Part shown: piece by piece, positions 24,775 through 33,818 of the stretch
Layout of the letters: every line of letters starts with the position of its first letter
How positions within the stretch are numbered: position 1 is the first letter of the stretch
Source: Calothrix sp. CSU_2_0
GTDB taxonomy: Bacteria > Cyanobacteriota > Cyanobacteriia > Cyanobacteriales > Nostocaceae
Assembly: GCA_012034595.1 (NCBI GenBank)
Contig: JAAUPE010000039.1
Coordinates: 1-51,956 of the forward strand
DNA length: 51,956 nucleotides
Reading direction: 5' to 3'
Notes under the pieces: generated by a model
The model's database searches: none
What the model was told of the DNA's origin: nothing
Seen by the model: the letters and a program-made list of their open reading frames with translations, nothing else
Position numbers and translations under genes: made by a program

Positions 24775-25878
24775 ATGCCAAAACTTTTCGATCCATATCA
24801 ACTCAAAAGTGTCACCTTACGCAATCGCATTGGTGTATCGCCGATGTGTCAGTATAGTTCCCATGATGGAATGGCAAATGACTGGCATTTAGTTAATCTT
24901 GGTTCACGGGCTGTTGGTGGGGCAGGACTTATTATTGCAGAAGCGACCGCAGTCGAACCACGAGGACGTATCACTCCCCAAGATGCGGGAATTTGGTCGG
25001 ATCGACATGTGGAACCCCTGCAACGCATCAACGCATTCATTAAGGAGCATGGTGCAGTACCGGGGATTCAACTAGCACACGCAGGACGAAAAGCTAGTGC
25101 AGCACGTCCCTGGGAAGGGGATAATCATCTCCAGGATTCGCAAGGGGGATGGGAAACAATTGGTGCGAGTCCATTGGCTTTTGATAGTGAGAAATTGTGG
25201 CGAATTCCTCAAGAAATGACCCATGATGATATTCGTCAAGTCAAAGATGCCTTTCGCACTGCGGCAGTGCGCTCGCGTGAAGCTGGGTATGAGTGGTTAG
25301 AATTGCATTTTGCCCACGGTTATTTAGTTCACAGTTTTTATTCACCTTTATCCAACCAGCGCACCGATGAATATGGTGGTAGTTTTGAAAACCGCATTCG
25401 CTTGGCATTGGAAATTACAAGAACTGTGCGTGAAGTTTGGTCAGAGAATTTACCTTTAACCGTGAGATTATCTTGTTCTGACTGGGTAGAAGGTGGATGG
25501 ACTATTGAAGATTCGGTGGAACTCGCGAGAAAGTTAAAAAATGAAGGTATTGATTTAATTGATTGTAGTTCGGGGTTCAATACTCCCGACTTCAAAAAAT
25601 ATCCTTTTGGTGCAAGTTGGCAAGTCCCTTTATCGGAAAAAATTCGCCAAGAAGCTAATATTGACACAGCCACTGTCGGTTTTATCACTAATGCCATGCA
25701 AGCCGATGAGATTATTCGTAACAACCGTGCTGATATTGTCCTTTTAGCCAGAGAGATGTTACGCGACCCTTACTGGTGCGATCGCGTACTCGCGTTGCGC
25801 TTCGCTTATCGCGCTGCTAAGGAACTACGTCAGAAGAATGTAGAAACGTTACCAGTGCAATATGCTAGTTGGTTGTAA
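24775..25878 (+). CDS. NADH:flavin oxidoreductase, Old Yellow Enzyme (YqjM-like) family
   Basis: 367 residues from the ATG at 24775; the open frame extends to a TTG at 24745, but MPKLFDPYQLKSVTLRNRIG is the usual family start. FMN-binding TIM-barrel landmarks include SPMCQYSSHDGMANDWH (the Cys is characteristic of the YqjM subgroup), QLAHAGRKAS, LHFAHGYLVHSFYSPLSNQR and ADIVLLAREMLRDPYW. YqjM-type enzymes reduce activated C=C bonds of electrophiles and respond to oxidative stress. Together with thioredoxin and the divergent ArsR regulator it forms a plausible redox-detoxification unit. Confidence 0.94.
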   Translation: MPKLFDPYQLKSVTLRNRIGVSPMCQYSSHDGMANDWHLVNLGSRAVGGAGLIIAEATAVEPRGRITPQDAGIWSDRHVEPLQRINAFIKEHGAVPGIQLAHAGRKASAARPWEGDNHLQDSQGGWETIGASPLAFDSEKLWRIPQEMTHDDIRQVKDAFRTAAVRSREAGYEWLELHFAHGYLVHSFYSPLSNQRTDEYGGSFENRIRLALEITRTVREVWSENLPLTVRLSCSDWVEGGWTIEDSVELARKLKNEGIDLIDCSSGFNTPDFKKYPFGASWQVPLSEKIRQEANIDTATVGFITNAMQADEIIRNNRADIVLLAREMLRDPYWCDRVLALRFAYRAAKELRQKNVETLPVQYASWL

Positions 25879-25903
25879 CCGTTAAAACGATAAATCGCAA
25901 GTA

Positions 25904-25981
25904 GGGGTAAACGGTTGTTTACCCTAATTTTATTTTATTTAATTACTTGCCTTAATTTTATTTTATTTAGTTATTTGCCCT
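25904..25981 (+). terminator. Terminator hairpin followed by a 28-bp tandem duplication
   Basis: GGGTAAAC-GGTT-GTTTACCC (25905-25924) is followed by TAATTTTATTTTATTT. The T-rich stretch is then repeated as two copies of a unit of about 28 bp (TAATTTTATTTTATTTA plus a TTGCC end). It lies between convergent genes. Confidence 0.65.
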
Positions 25982-26036
25982 AACTTTATTCAATTGTTTA
26001 GCCTATATTCTGATATTTTGATTAAATATCTATTAA

Positions 26037-27539
26037 TTATTGTAAAAGCATCTTCTTCAAATCATCATATTTATCTTGACTGAGACGATAAACTTCTGGT
26101 TGGGGTTTTCCGATTAAATGCCCTTGAATATAGCTCACACCAATTTCTCTTAAAGAAAGTAAACTAATCGATATTGTTTCATCAAGACCTTCTACAATCA
26201 CTTTAGCTGGATTTAGATTATTTGCCCCAACCAATTCGTGAACAAAACTAATGATAATATGGCTGGAATGATGTTGTAAAAGTTCGCGATCGATTTTGAC
26301 ATGTGATGGATTTAATCCAGCTAATCGAGATACGGAAGCATAACCAACGCCAAAATCATCAATTGCAAAGCGAATTTTAAGCTGACTAACATACTCAACT
26401 AAACGATTTTTAAAAGTTTGCAGTGGATTTTGTAAACGTACACCATGATGAAAATGGGGTAATTCTGATTTTTCTGATATTTCTAAAATTAAATTTCGCG
26501 GTGAAATCACCCTATCTTTAACTATTTGCTTAACCGTTTCAAAATAAGCCGATCGCATAATTGATTCAGGATAAACATTAACAGATAAAGGTACTACATC
26601 ACCAGCCCGTCGTTGTGTTAGTTTACGAGCATGACGGTAGCTTTCACAAGCAGTACTCAAAAAATGCCGATCGAGTTCAACAGTAAATCTAGAACCCCAC
26701 ATTTCTGCGGCTGTAAATAAGTCTATAGGTGCGGTATGATTTTCAGGATTGCGTGCTAAAGCTTCCCATCCACTAATAAATAAATCATCTGGTTCTAAAT
26801 TTAAAACTGGCTCAAAATATACAACCATTTGTTTGAGTCTTTGGCAAAATAAATTAAATCTTCGTTGATATAAAAATGATGATAAAAAGCCAAAGTGATA
26901 TTTCAGAGAATCTAAAATTGCAGCTTCAATTAATTCTATTTTTAAAAAGTGTTCCTTACTAGCTTGATAAAAGCTAGAGACAATCTTCCCGTAAACATCC
27001 ACTAGTAAGTCAGAATCAAGTGGTAATCCGCAAATTACCATAACCTCTGCCTGTGGTGATGCTTTTAAAGGTAATATGACAAATGTTTTAGACGTATTGT
27101 GATTGTCTTGATATGTATGATAAGTCCCGTGATAGGCAGGATGAAAAATATGTTCAAAATTAATTGATGAAACAATTGTAGAGATTATTTCCCCATTATT
27201 ATAATCACCATTAGGATTACAATTTAGATTACTTTGACATTTAACAACCCACTCCTCTTGTCTTTCACGTCCTAGTATTAAAACAAAATCAGCGTTTGAT
27301 GAATGGTTAATAGTGTTTAGTATTTCAATTTCTGAATAATGTGGTTCACCATTATCAATTAATTTAAATCTAGCAAGTAACTTGTCAATAAAATCTTCAT
27401 AATACTCTAAGTAATTATGTAAATAACTCGTTGATTCGCTTTTAATATCATTCTCTATTGACAATAATGGGATATCCAATTTTACTTCGTTTAAGATTAC
27501 TGTATTTATAGGGTTAGTAGATTTCGGTATTAGAGTCAT
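26037..27539 (-). CDS. EAL-domain cyclic-di-GMP phosphodiesterase
   Basis: 500 residues. Residues about 70-200 are GAF-like (ADFVLILGRERQEEWVVKCQ, TFVILPLKASPQAEVMVICG), a probable sensor. From about 227 an EAL domain carries the catalytic set: GWEALAR (EAL at 259-261), LSVNVYPESI (Asn), LILEISEKSE (Glu), FAIDDFGVGYAS (Asp-Asp), HVKIDREL (Lys), VIVEGLDE (Glu) and YIQGHLIGKP (Gln). All metal and substrate residues appear present, so hydrolysis of c-di-GMP is likely. No membrane segment or GGDEF domain is seen. It is a single gene convergent with the OYE gene. Confidence 0.92.
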   Translation of the reverse strand: MTLIPKSTNPINTVILNEVKLDIPLLSIENDIKSESTSYLHNYLEYYEDFIDKLLARFKLIDNGEPHYSEIEILNTINHSSNADFVLILGRERQEEWVVKCQSNLNCNPNGDYNNGEIISTIVSSINFEHIFHPAYHGTYHTYQDNHNTSKTFVILPLKASPQAEVMVICGLPLDSDLLVDVYGKIVSSFYQASKEHFLKIELIEAAILDSLKYHFGFLSSFLYQRRFNLFCQRLKQMVVYFEPVLNLEPDDLFISGWEALARNPENHTAPIDLFTAAEMWGSRFTVELDRHFLSTACESYRHARKLTQRRAGDVVPLSVNVYPESIMRSAYFETVKQIVKDRVISPRNLILEISEKSELPHFHHGVRLQNPLQTFKNRLVEYVSQLKIRFAIDDFGVGYASVSRLAGLNPSHVKIDRELLQHHSSHIIISFVHELVGANNLNPAKVIVEGLDETISISLLSLREIGVSYIQGHLIGKPQPEVYRLSQDKYDDLKKMLLQ

Positions 27540-28066
27540 AACTTTTTTATTTTCAGCCTAATTTTATACTTTCTCTCTTAGCTAACACAGGGAAAGCGAA
27601 AATAGGTAAAGAATAGATACAAAAAATAGCGATAGTACTATTTTTCTTCCTAAACCTGCTAATTACAATAGATTATGTTGACCATAGCAAACACTATATC
27701 TAAAAAAATCATAGCAACAAGTCTATGTATACACAAATAGACAATTGTTACTAGAGAATTATTAAGTGTAAATACTAGTAAACACAAGACATAGGAGTGA
27801 AAATTAATTATGCGTTACCTAAAACCCCTCTAGAGACTTCGCAATAGGAAGTCTCTACATCTGTTCCGGAGATGTCTACAACGCTATAAAATATAAAAAA
27901 TTATGACCAATCATTCCTTGATGGTACAAGCATTCTTGATCGATCCGTGGGGTCAATCCAAAATCCAAAGCTTGTACTGAGCGACAGCGAATGTATCCAA
28001 AACCCAAAATTGTTTGACTTGCAATATTGTCTTGCAAAATGCGTTTTACAAACTTGCTTTTTGAAA
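27540..28066. other. Intergenic with one interspersed hairpin
   Basis: About 527 bp without a gene. AGAGACTTC and GAAGTCTCT form a hairpin at 27832-27856, a common cyanobacterial repeat type. A further pair TGGTACAAGC / GCTTGTACT (27921-27981) is spaced by about 45 bases. No RNA gene is recognised before the tRNA. Confidence 0.4.
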
Positions 28067-28153
28067 CGGAGAGAGAGGGATTCGAACCCTCGTTGAAGTC
28101 ACCCCCAAACAGACTTTCCAGGTCTGCGCCTTAAACCACTCGGCCATCTCTCC
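28067..28153 (-). tRNA. tRNA-Ser (GGA)
   Basis: 87 nt. Acceptor GGAGAGA pairs with TCTCTCC, with discriminator G; anticodon stem CAGAC/GTCTG encloses CT-GGA-AA; a long variable arm (TTTGGGGGTGACTTCAACGA) and T loop GGTTCGAATCC follow, as expected for a class II serine tRNA. CCA is not encoded. Confidence 0.97.
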
Positions 28154-28276
28154 AGATGCCACAAGTTAATATCCTACAATTAAAATTAAGAAACTGCAAT
28201 AATATTTTTATTGAAATTCAAAATCAAACTGAAAATCTATTAAATTTCAGCAAAATATCCCAAAACTACAAAAATC

Positions 28277-28648
28277 ATGATGCCTAATACATATACCATT
28301 ACAGTACGCGATCGCGCCAAAGGCATTACCCACATTTTCCAAGCCCCAAGCGATCGCTATATCCTCCACAGTGCCGAAAAACAAGGCAAGGAACTGCCAT
28401 TCTCCTGCCGGAATGGCGCTTGTACCGCTTGTGCAGTGCGAGTAATCTCTGGAGACATTTACCAACCAGAGGCGATCGGGCTTTCCCAAGAATTACGCGA
28501 CAAGGGGTATGCTTTATTGTGTGTTAGTTATGCCCGCTCGAATATAGAAGTCGAAACCCAAGACGAAGACGAAGTTTACGAACTTCAATTTGGACGCTTT
28601 TTTGCAAAAGGGAGAGTTCGCGCAGGTTTGCCATTGGATGAAGATTAG
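28277..28648 (+). CDS. [2Fe-2S] plant-type ferredoxin with C-terminal extension (FdC2-like)
   Basis: 123 residues. Cluster ligands are Cys44, Cys49, Cys52 (SCRNGACTACAVR) and Cys82 (LLCVSYA). After the usual ferredoxin end a conserved-looking extension follows (DEVYELQFGRFFAKGRVRAG), resembling the FdC2 ferredoxins of cyanobacteria and plants, which probably serve special electron-transfer routes and not bulk photosynthetic flow. No partner reductase is adjacent. A tandem ATGATG gives two possible starts. Confidence 0.9.
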   Translation: MMPNTYTITVRDRAKGITHIFQAPSDRYILHSAEKQGKELPFSCRNGACTACAVRVISGDIYQPEAIGLSQELRDKGYALLCVSYARSNIEVETQDEDEVYELQFGRFFAKGRVRAGLPLDED

Positions 28649-28778
28649 AGGAATATCAAGAAATGAATTGTCCCAGTTAGTAGGGGCATTGGTGTCAACT
28701 TCTGGTGAAAATCTTTACACCACCGTTATTTGACCTCTCCCAGACTCTAACTTCGTCCGAGTCTGTCGCTCCTCTGTA

Positions 28779-28821
28779 AGGGTAGTTTGCTGGGAAATTT
28801 ATTCCTCTAGCAAGCTACCCT
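28779..28821. repeat. Hairpin repeat downstream of ferredoxin
   Basis: AGGGTAG-TT-TGCT pairs with AGCA-AG-CTACCCT around a loop of about 17 nt. It is probably an interspersed repeat; there is no T-tract, so a terminator role is weak. Confidence 0.45.
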
Positions 28822-28873
28822 ATAAAGTAGCGCGAACGGGAAAAAGACAAAAAATTAAACTAATCCAGCTTAA

Positions 28874-29632
28874 ATGATAGAAATTATTGGACTTTGCTTT
28901 TTTGCCTTCCTCGCTGGTTTCATTGATTCTATGGTAGGTGGAGGTGGATTAATTCAATTACCAGCACTATTTATATTTTTTCCGCATGTGCCGATCGCAA
29001 CGCTTTTTGGTACAAATAAACTTGCATCCATTAGCGGTACAACCGCAGCAGCAATTAGATTTGTAAAAGAGGTTAAAGTTGACTGGAAATCCATTCTTCC
29101 TGGGGCATTTACGGCATTAATCTTTTCTTATTTAGGTGCAAGATTAGTTAGTTTTATTCAGAACGAAATTTTGCGTCCCCTAATTCTATGTTTGTTGATA
29201 CTAGTTGCTATTTATACCTTTATTCGTAAGGATTTTGGTTCGGAATATCGACCTAAATATTATGGCGATCGCATAATTTATGTAATGATAGCTATTTCTG
29301 CGATTATCGGCTTTTATGATGGTTTTTTTGGTCCTGGTACTGGCAGCTTTTTGATATTTTTATTTATTACTATTTTGGGTTTTGATTTTATTCGAGCTTC
29401 TGCCAATGCAAAAATTATTAATTTTTCAACTAATATTGCGGCTTTAGTGTATTTTGTATCTATTAATAAAGTCTTATATACTATTGCAGTTCCAATGGCT
29501 ATATTTAATATAATTGGTAGTGTCTTTGGCACAAAAATGGCGATTGTTAAAGGTAGTGGTTTTGTCAGGATTTTATTTTTATTTGTTGTGTCGGGATTGA
29601 TTTTGAGATTAGCCTATGATATTTTCAAGTAA
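28874..29632 (+). CDS. TauE/SafE (TSUP) family membrane permease
   Basis: 252 residues with about eight hydrophobic segments in the TSUP layout. The paired family motifs are visible: FLAGFIDSMVGGGGLIQLPA with FGTNKLASISGT in the first half, and GFYDGFFGPGTGSFLIFLF with ASANAKIINFSTNIAALV in the second, reflecting the internal duplication. The family moves sulfite, sulfonates or other organic anions across the inner membrane; the substrate here is unknown. It has no adjacent sulfur genes. Confidence 0.92.
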   Translation: MIEIIGLCFFAFLAGFIDSMVGGGGLIQLPALFIFFPHVPIATLFGTNKLASISGTTAAAIRFVKEVKVDWKSILPGAFTALIFSYLGARLVSFIQNEILRPLILCLLILVAIYTFIRKDFGSEYRPKYYGDRIIYVMIAISAIIGFYDGFFGPGTGSFLIFLFITILGFDFIRASANAKIINFSTNIAALVYFVSINKVLYTIAVPMAIFNIIGSVFGTKMAIVKGSGFVRILFLFVVSGLILRLAYDIFK

Positions 29633-30248
29633 TATTTTATCGACCACAATAAATATGCCGAAAATTGAGTTTCCACTGTGTTGGTGAACATTATTGTGAT
29701 TTGAGCTTACTTCTCAAAACTAGTGCAAAAGCCGCTTTTTTTCAGGTGAACCATAGGAAGTAACTGCCGTGTCACCAACTATCAAACTTAATGACAACAG
29801 ATTTTATAAGCGCGATCGCTCCCCTAGTTATTCTCTCCCCTCTCCCCCTTTTTTCAGTACCCTGCTAAAATTAATGTATCCAAACACAACCAAAAACCAG
29901 GGATTTCGACTAAAAGCTCCGTGCATCGGTAATGATTTGTTACTTACTTGTGATGTATTGTCAGCAGCAAACATTAATACCGACTGACAAAAATAACTAA
30001 CCAGTGTAAAATAGCGAAGAGACTTAATTATTGAGGTATTCTATGATTTTGAATTCTTTAATATAAAGAATTGTAATAATAATGAAGATGTTACATTTAT
30101 TGTTAAAGTAACTACTACAAATCTTACTATTTTGTTTGATAATGAATTCAGTAAGTTAGATGATTTGGTTGAACTCGATTTAGTTTATCCCAAGTCATGC
30201 AAAATATCAGTATAATTTTTAATTAAAAGACCAAAGTATTCAGAGATA
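29633..30248. other. Intergenic with a start-less open frame
   Basis: No convincing gene. A 66-codon frame at 30015-30215 (plus) reads protein-like (FYDFEFFNIKNC, FIVKVTTTNLTILFDNEFSK, LDDLVELDLVYPK) but has no ATG/GTG/TTG near its beginning, so it may be the tail of a lost gene. A GTG frame at 29769-29987 has an unlikely composition and no ribosome site. Confidence 0.3.
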
Positions 30249-30593
30249 ATGCAAGTTCTAAAAAGAGCCATCAAACCAGAAGTTTATATATCGTTCCTCC
30301 ACATTTACCCAACCACTTGGGGAACTGCTGGTGACATCTGTTTAATCCGTGAAAGCATAGCTAAGGAAAGTGCATCAAAGTTCGTAGGTCATAAACTTCA
30401 GCTAGCACTTCCAAAAGGGTTGGAACGCGATCGCTTGGTTGGTTGTCCAATCATCAAAGTTGCAGGTAACGTTGGTGAAGGGAATCCAAAAGATAATAAG
30501 TCAGAATGGGAACTTTATGTCGGTGTGGATCGAGAAATCGCGATCGCAGCTCTTAAACCTTGGGGTTTTACATTAATTGAGTCTGATACTTAA
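30249..30593 (+). CDS. Hypothetical protein
   Basis: 114 residues, soluble, unrecognised. It starts MQVLKRAIKPEVYISFLHIY, contains basic and aromatic segments (HKLQLALPKGLERDRLVGCP) and ends WELYVGVDREIAIAALKPWG. Codon use resembles the neighbours (HIP1 site inside), and a good terminator follows about 90 bp downstream, so I think the gene is real. There is no obvious Shine-Dalgarno before the ATG. A start-less open frame lies just upstream. Confidence 0.55.
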   Translation: MQVLKRAIKPEVYISFLHIYPTTWGTAGDICLIRESIAKESASKFVGHKLQLALPKGLERDRLVGCPIIKVAGNVGEGNPKDNKSEWELYVGVDREIAIAALKPWGFTLIESDT

Positions 30594-30685
30594 TGCTTTC
30601 TGGTAATTAATTGTACGTAAATGTAGAAATTAATCAACATTGAGCGAATTTAATTCTGTGTTAGCTAAAATTTGTTGTTTTAAGG

Positions 30686-30724
30686 AATGTAGAGATATAG
30701 CACTGCTACGTCTCTACATTTTTT
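30686..30724 (+). terminator. Hairpin terminator
   Basis: AATGTAGAGA and TCTCTACATT pair over 10 bp, with extra AGCA/TGCT pairing in the loop, followed by a T-tract. It lies downstream of the hypothetical gene ending at 30593. Confidence 0.6.
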
Positions 30725-30803
30725 GGGTAATTCCTAATATTCAGATTAATTCTGATTTAATTTATCTATAACCTTAACAAAGTATTCCTGACTCAAACTC
30801 AAA

Positions 30804-31073
30804 TTAAAGCGCTTGAATCCACTCTTTAATTTCGTATTCAGTCCAAATTTGATGCTGCCAATAAGGGTCATTTTCTACTAGCTGACGCACGATTTCTTCG
30901 CTTTGAGCTTCGTAAATTCCAAACACTTTTGTCACATCTTTGGTAGGACCAATTGTCATTAAAACACCCGATTCTTTTTGTTGGGCTAGTCCATCAAGAT
31001 GTGCTTGACGATAAGGGGTGCGTTTTTCTAAAACGTCTTTGCAATAGCTTCCCCACATGATGTATTTTGGCAT
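30804..31073 (-). CDS. YciI-like family protein
   Basis: 89 residues. The alpha+beta dimeric barrel signature of YciI is visible: a MPKYIMWGSYCKD start, RQAHLDGLAQQKESGVLMTI with the conserved His/Asp region, GPTKDVTKVFGIYEAQSEE and ENDPYWQHQIWTEYEIKEW. The family has a conserved His/Asp pair and is thought to act on small organic substrates, but function is mostly unknown. It is a single gene upstream of tandem heptamer repeats. Confidence 0.85.
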   Translation of the reverse strand: MPKYIMWGSYCKDVLEKRTPYRQAHLDGLAQQKESGVLMTIGPTKDVTKVFGIYEAQSEEIVRQLVENDPYWQHQIWTEYEIKEWIQAL

Positions 31074-31088
31074 GACTAAAAAAAGTGA

Positions 31089-31172
31089 TGAATTGTGAAT
31101 TGTGAATTGTGAATTGTGAGTTATGAGTTATGAGTTATGAGTTATGAGTTGTGAGTTGTGAGTTGTGAGTTT
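31089..31172. repeat. Twelve tandem heptamers (STRR)
   Basis: Four TGAATTG, four TGAGTTA, three TGAGTTG and one TGAGTTT in uninterrupted 7-bp register, typical short tandemly repeated sequences of heterocystous cyanobacteria. It lies between the yciI-like start and the pheT end. Confidence 0.9.
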
Positions 31173-31205
31173 AATCAGGAATTAGAAAATAACTTACGTT
31201 TAAAA

Positions 31206-31240
31206 TTCCTAATTCCTAATTCCTAACTCCTAACTCCTAA
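31206..31240. repeat. Five tandem heptamers overlapping the pheT stop
   Basis: Three TTCCTAA and two CTCCTAA units in register. On the minus strand they supply the last Arg-Ser codons and the stop of pheT. Confidence 0.85.
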
Positions 31241-33683
31241 GACTGACACCAAATTTCTCCACCAGTGCTTCCCGAACTTTTTGATGTACGGGTTCAACTT
31301 CGCTATCAGTCAGGGTTTTATCACTTGCTCGATATACCAAACGAAACGCTAAACTGCGTTGTCCTTGGGGTACATGTTCCCCTTGATATTCGTCAAATAA
31401 CTCTACCGATTCCAATAACTCTTTCGCAGCTTTATTTATTGCCCGTTCAATCTCCGCAACGCTAACTTTTACAGGTGCAAAAAAGGCAATATCGCGATCG
31501 CTTGCTGGATAAGTTGAATATGCTTTAAATGCTGGGGTTTGGATTTCGTCACGGTCTAGAGCATCTATTAACACATCTAAATCTAGTTGAAATACATAGA
31601 CTGAATCGGGTAAACCCTTGTCTTGACGTAATTGCGGATGTAACTGTCCAAAAGTACCCAGTCTAGTACCACCTACCCATAACGAAGCAGTACGTCCGGG
31701 ATGTAAATAGGAATCACGACGATCGGGTTGATACTCGACTTGCAAACCCATTTGCCTAAATACACTCTCTAAAACGCCCTTAGCTTCAAACCAAGTCATG
31801 GGCTGGTCTTTACCACCACGGAACCATTTTCCGACTGTTCTATCCCCCCCCATAATACCAGCGATCGCATCGGCTTCTTGAAAGCCAACTTCTTCTTGCC
31901 AAAAAATTCGCCCAATTTCAAACCCATTCAAAGCACCATTACCTTGTTCGAGGTTGTATTGGAAAGCATCAATCAAACCTGTAATTAAATCGGTTCGCAA
32001 AGCTGAATATTCAGCTAGCAAGGGATTGCTTAATACTACCTGACGGTCTTCCCCAGGTTTGACCAAAGAATAATGAATGATTTCAGTTAAACCAGCACCA
32101 CGCATAACATAGCGTAACTTGCGCGTCACTTCTTGCTCGAACGGGAAATAACCACCTTCTGCTGTTTCCGGGAGCGTATCACAAAAGCGATCGTAACCGT
32201 AGAGACGAGCAACTTCTTCAATTAAATCAATTTCCCGCTCCAAATCGCGGTAACGATAGGGAGGTACAACAACAGTCCAAGTTTTATCCCCGCTAGGTGT
32301 TAATGTACATCCTAAAGCCGTTAAAGTCCGTTCCACATCAGCAGGTTGAAGTTCCCCAGCATCATCATCACCCACACGCACGGGACCAAGTAACTCATTT
32401 ACACGATTTAGTCGTAATTTTACTGAATGGCTCCAAGTCGAAGGTTCGGGACGAGTATCGGCGATTTCTTGAGCAACAATTGTGCCACCAGCAAGTTCCA
32501 CCAACAAACTTAAAGCGCGATCGCAAGCAATTTCTAAACCAGCAAAATTTACACCACGTTCGTATCGTGACGAAGATTCACTCCGTAAGCCAACACTCCG
32601 GGAAGAACGACGAATTGCCACGTTATCAAATAAAGCAGCTTCTAAAACCAGATTTTGCGTACCTTCATGAACTTCGCTTTCCCCACCACCCATAACACCA
32701 GCTAAAGCAACTGGTTTATCATTACAGGTAATTAGCAAATTCTGTGCTGCCAAATTCCGGGTTTGTCCATCCAGGGTTTTCATACTTTCGCCAGCATTGG
32801 CAAAACGTACCCCAATAGTAATATTATCTTTGCCACCAATAGCTTGTAATCTTTCTGTGTCAAAAGCGTGGAGCGGTTGTCCCCATTCTAACAATACATA
32901 GTTAGTGATATCCACGACATTATTGATGGGACGAGTTCCAGCAGCCCGTAATCGCTCCTGCAACCATTCCGGAGATGGCGCAATTTTCACATTTTCCACC
33001 ACCGTACCGAAATAAGTCGGACAAGCTTTTGGTTCTTCAATTTTTAAGCTTAATATCTCTAAATTTAAATTCCCTGTTGCTTTGGTCGCATTAATTTTCT
33101 GAATATCGGGAAGCGATAATTTTCCACCTGTTAATGCAGCAACTTCCCGTGCAATCCCCACCATACACAACGCATCAGCACGGTTCGCAGTGGCAGTCAC
33201 ATCCAAAACCACATCATCCAAACCCAACAATGGACGCACATCCCTACCCAATTGCAGATTTTCCTGGGTAAAAATGTGAATTCCATCGACATCCGTAGGT
33301 AAACCGAGTTCCTTTAACGAGCAAATCATCCCATTAGAAGGCACACCCCGCAACTTGGCAGGTTTAATTTTTAAATCGACATTTGGTAAATAAGTACCGA
33401 CAGTTGCCACTGGTACAAATATATCTGCACGAGCATTACTAGCACCGCAAACAATCTGTAAAGTTTCACCCGTACCAATATCAACTTGGCAAAGACTTAA
33501 TTTATCAGCATTTGGGTGTTGTTCGCGGTTGACAATGCGACCAACCACTACACCCGATGCCCAAGTGCGACGATCTTCAATATCTTCTACCTCAAACCCT
33601 GCCATAGTGAGGGTTTCAGCCAATTCTTCTGGCTTGAGTTTTATTTCTACTAGTTCCCGCAGCCAATTTAACGAAATACGCAT
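31230..33683 (-). CDS. pheT: Phenylalanyl-tRNA synthetase beta subunit
   Basis: 817 residues, full length for the bacterial beta subunit. The N-terminal EMAP/tRNA-binding domain ([20 protein letters not shown]) is followed by B3/B4 editing and B5 regions ([60 protein letters not shown]), a catalytic-like core ([16 protein letters not shown], then [20 protein letters not shown]) and the C-terminal anticodon-binding FDX-ACB domain ([14 protein letters not shown] to the end). It forms an alpha2-beta2 enzyme with PheS, which is not nearby. The last two residues come from tandem repeats. Confidence 0.98.
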   Translation of the reverse strand: MRISLNWLRELVEIKLKPEELAETLTMAGFEVEDIEDRRTWASGVVVGRIVNREQHPNADKLSLCQVDIGTGETLQIVCGASNARADIFVPVATVGTYLPNVDLKIKPAKLRGVPSNGMICSLKELGLPTDVDGIHIFTQENLQLGRDVRPLLGLDDVVLDVTATANRADALCMVGIAREVAALTGGKLSLPDIQKINATKATGNLNLEILSLKIEEPKACPTYFGTVVENVKIAPSPEWLQERLRAAGTRPINNVVDITNYVLLEWGQPLHAFDTERLQAIGGKDNITIGVRFANAGESMKTLDGQTRNLAAQNLLITCNDKPVALAGVMGGGESEVHEGTQNLVLEAALFDNVAIRRSSRSVGLRSESSSRYERGVNFAGLEIACDRALSLLVELAGGTIVAQEIADTRPEPSTWSHSVKLRLNRVNELLGPVRVGDDDAGELQPADVERTLTALGCTLTPSGDKTWTVVVPPYRYRDLEREIDLIEEVARLYGYDRFCDTLPETAEGGYFPFEQEVTRKLRYVMRGAGLTEIIHYSLVKPGEDRQVVLSNPLLAEYSALRTDLITGLIDAFQYNLEQGNGALNGFEIGRIFWQEEVGFQEADAIAGIMGGDRTVGKWFRGGKDQPMTWFEAKGVLESVFRQMGLQVEYQPDRRDSYLHPGRTASLWVGGTRLGTFGQLHPQLRQDKGLPDSVYVFQLDLDVLIDALDRDEIQTPAFKAYSTYPASDRDIAFFAPVKVSVAEIERAINKAAKELLESVELFDEYQGEHVPQGQRSLAFRLVYRASDKTLTDSEVEPVHQKVREALVEKFGVSLRS

Positions 33684-33818
33684 GAATCTTTTACTTGTGC
33701 AAATAGCAGCTTTATATATTAATGCACAGTTTATTCTAGAGCTATTTGTGGTGAGATATATATAATTTTAGATCGACTTTAGGAACGCGAATTAAATAAC
33801 AAGATATATAACAATCTT

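Noticed and set aside
29769-29987. 72-codon GTG frame after the TauE-type gene
   Set aside because: No ribosome binding site, biased Pro/Ser composition, no recognisable family.
31089-31240. Heptamer arrays considered as CRISPR or iteron origin
   Set aside because: Units are 7 bp in direct register without spacers, typical of cyanobacterial STRR sequences.
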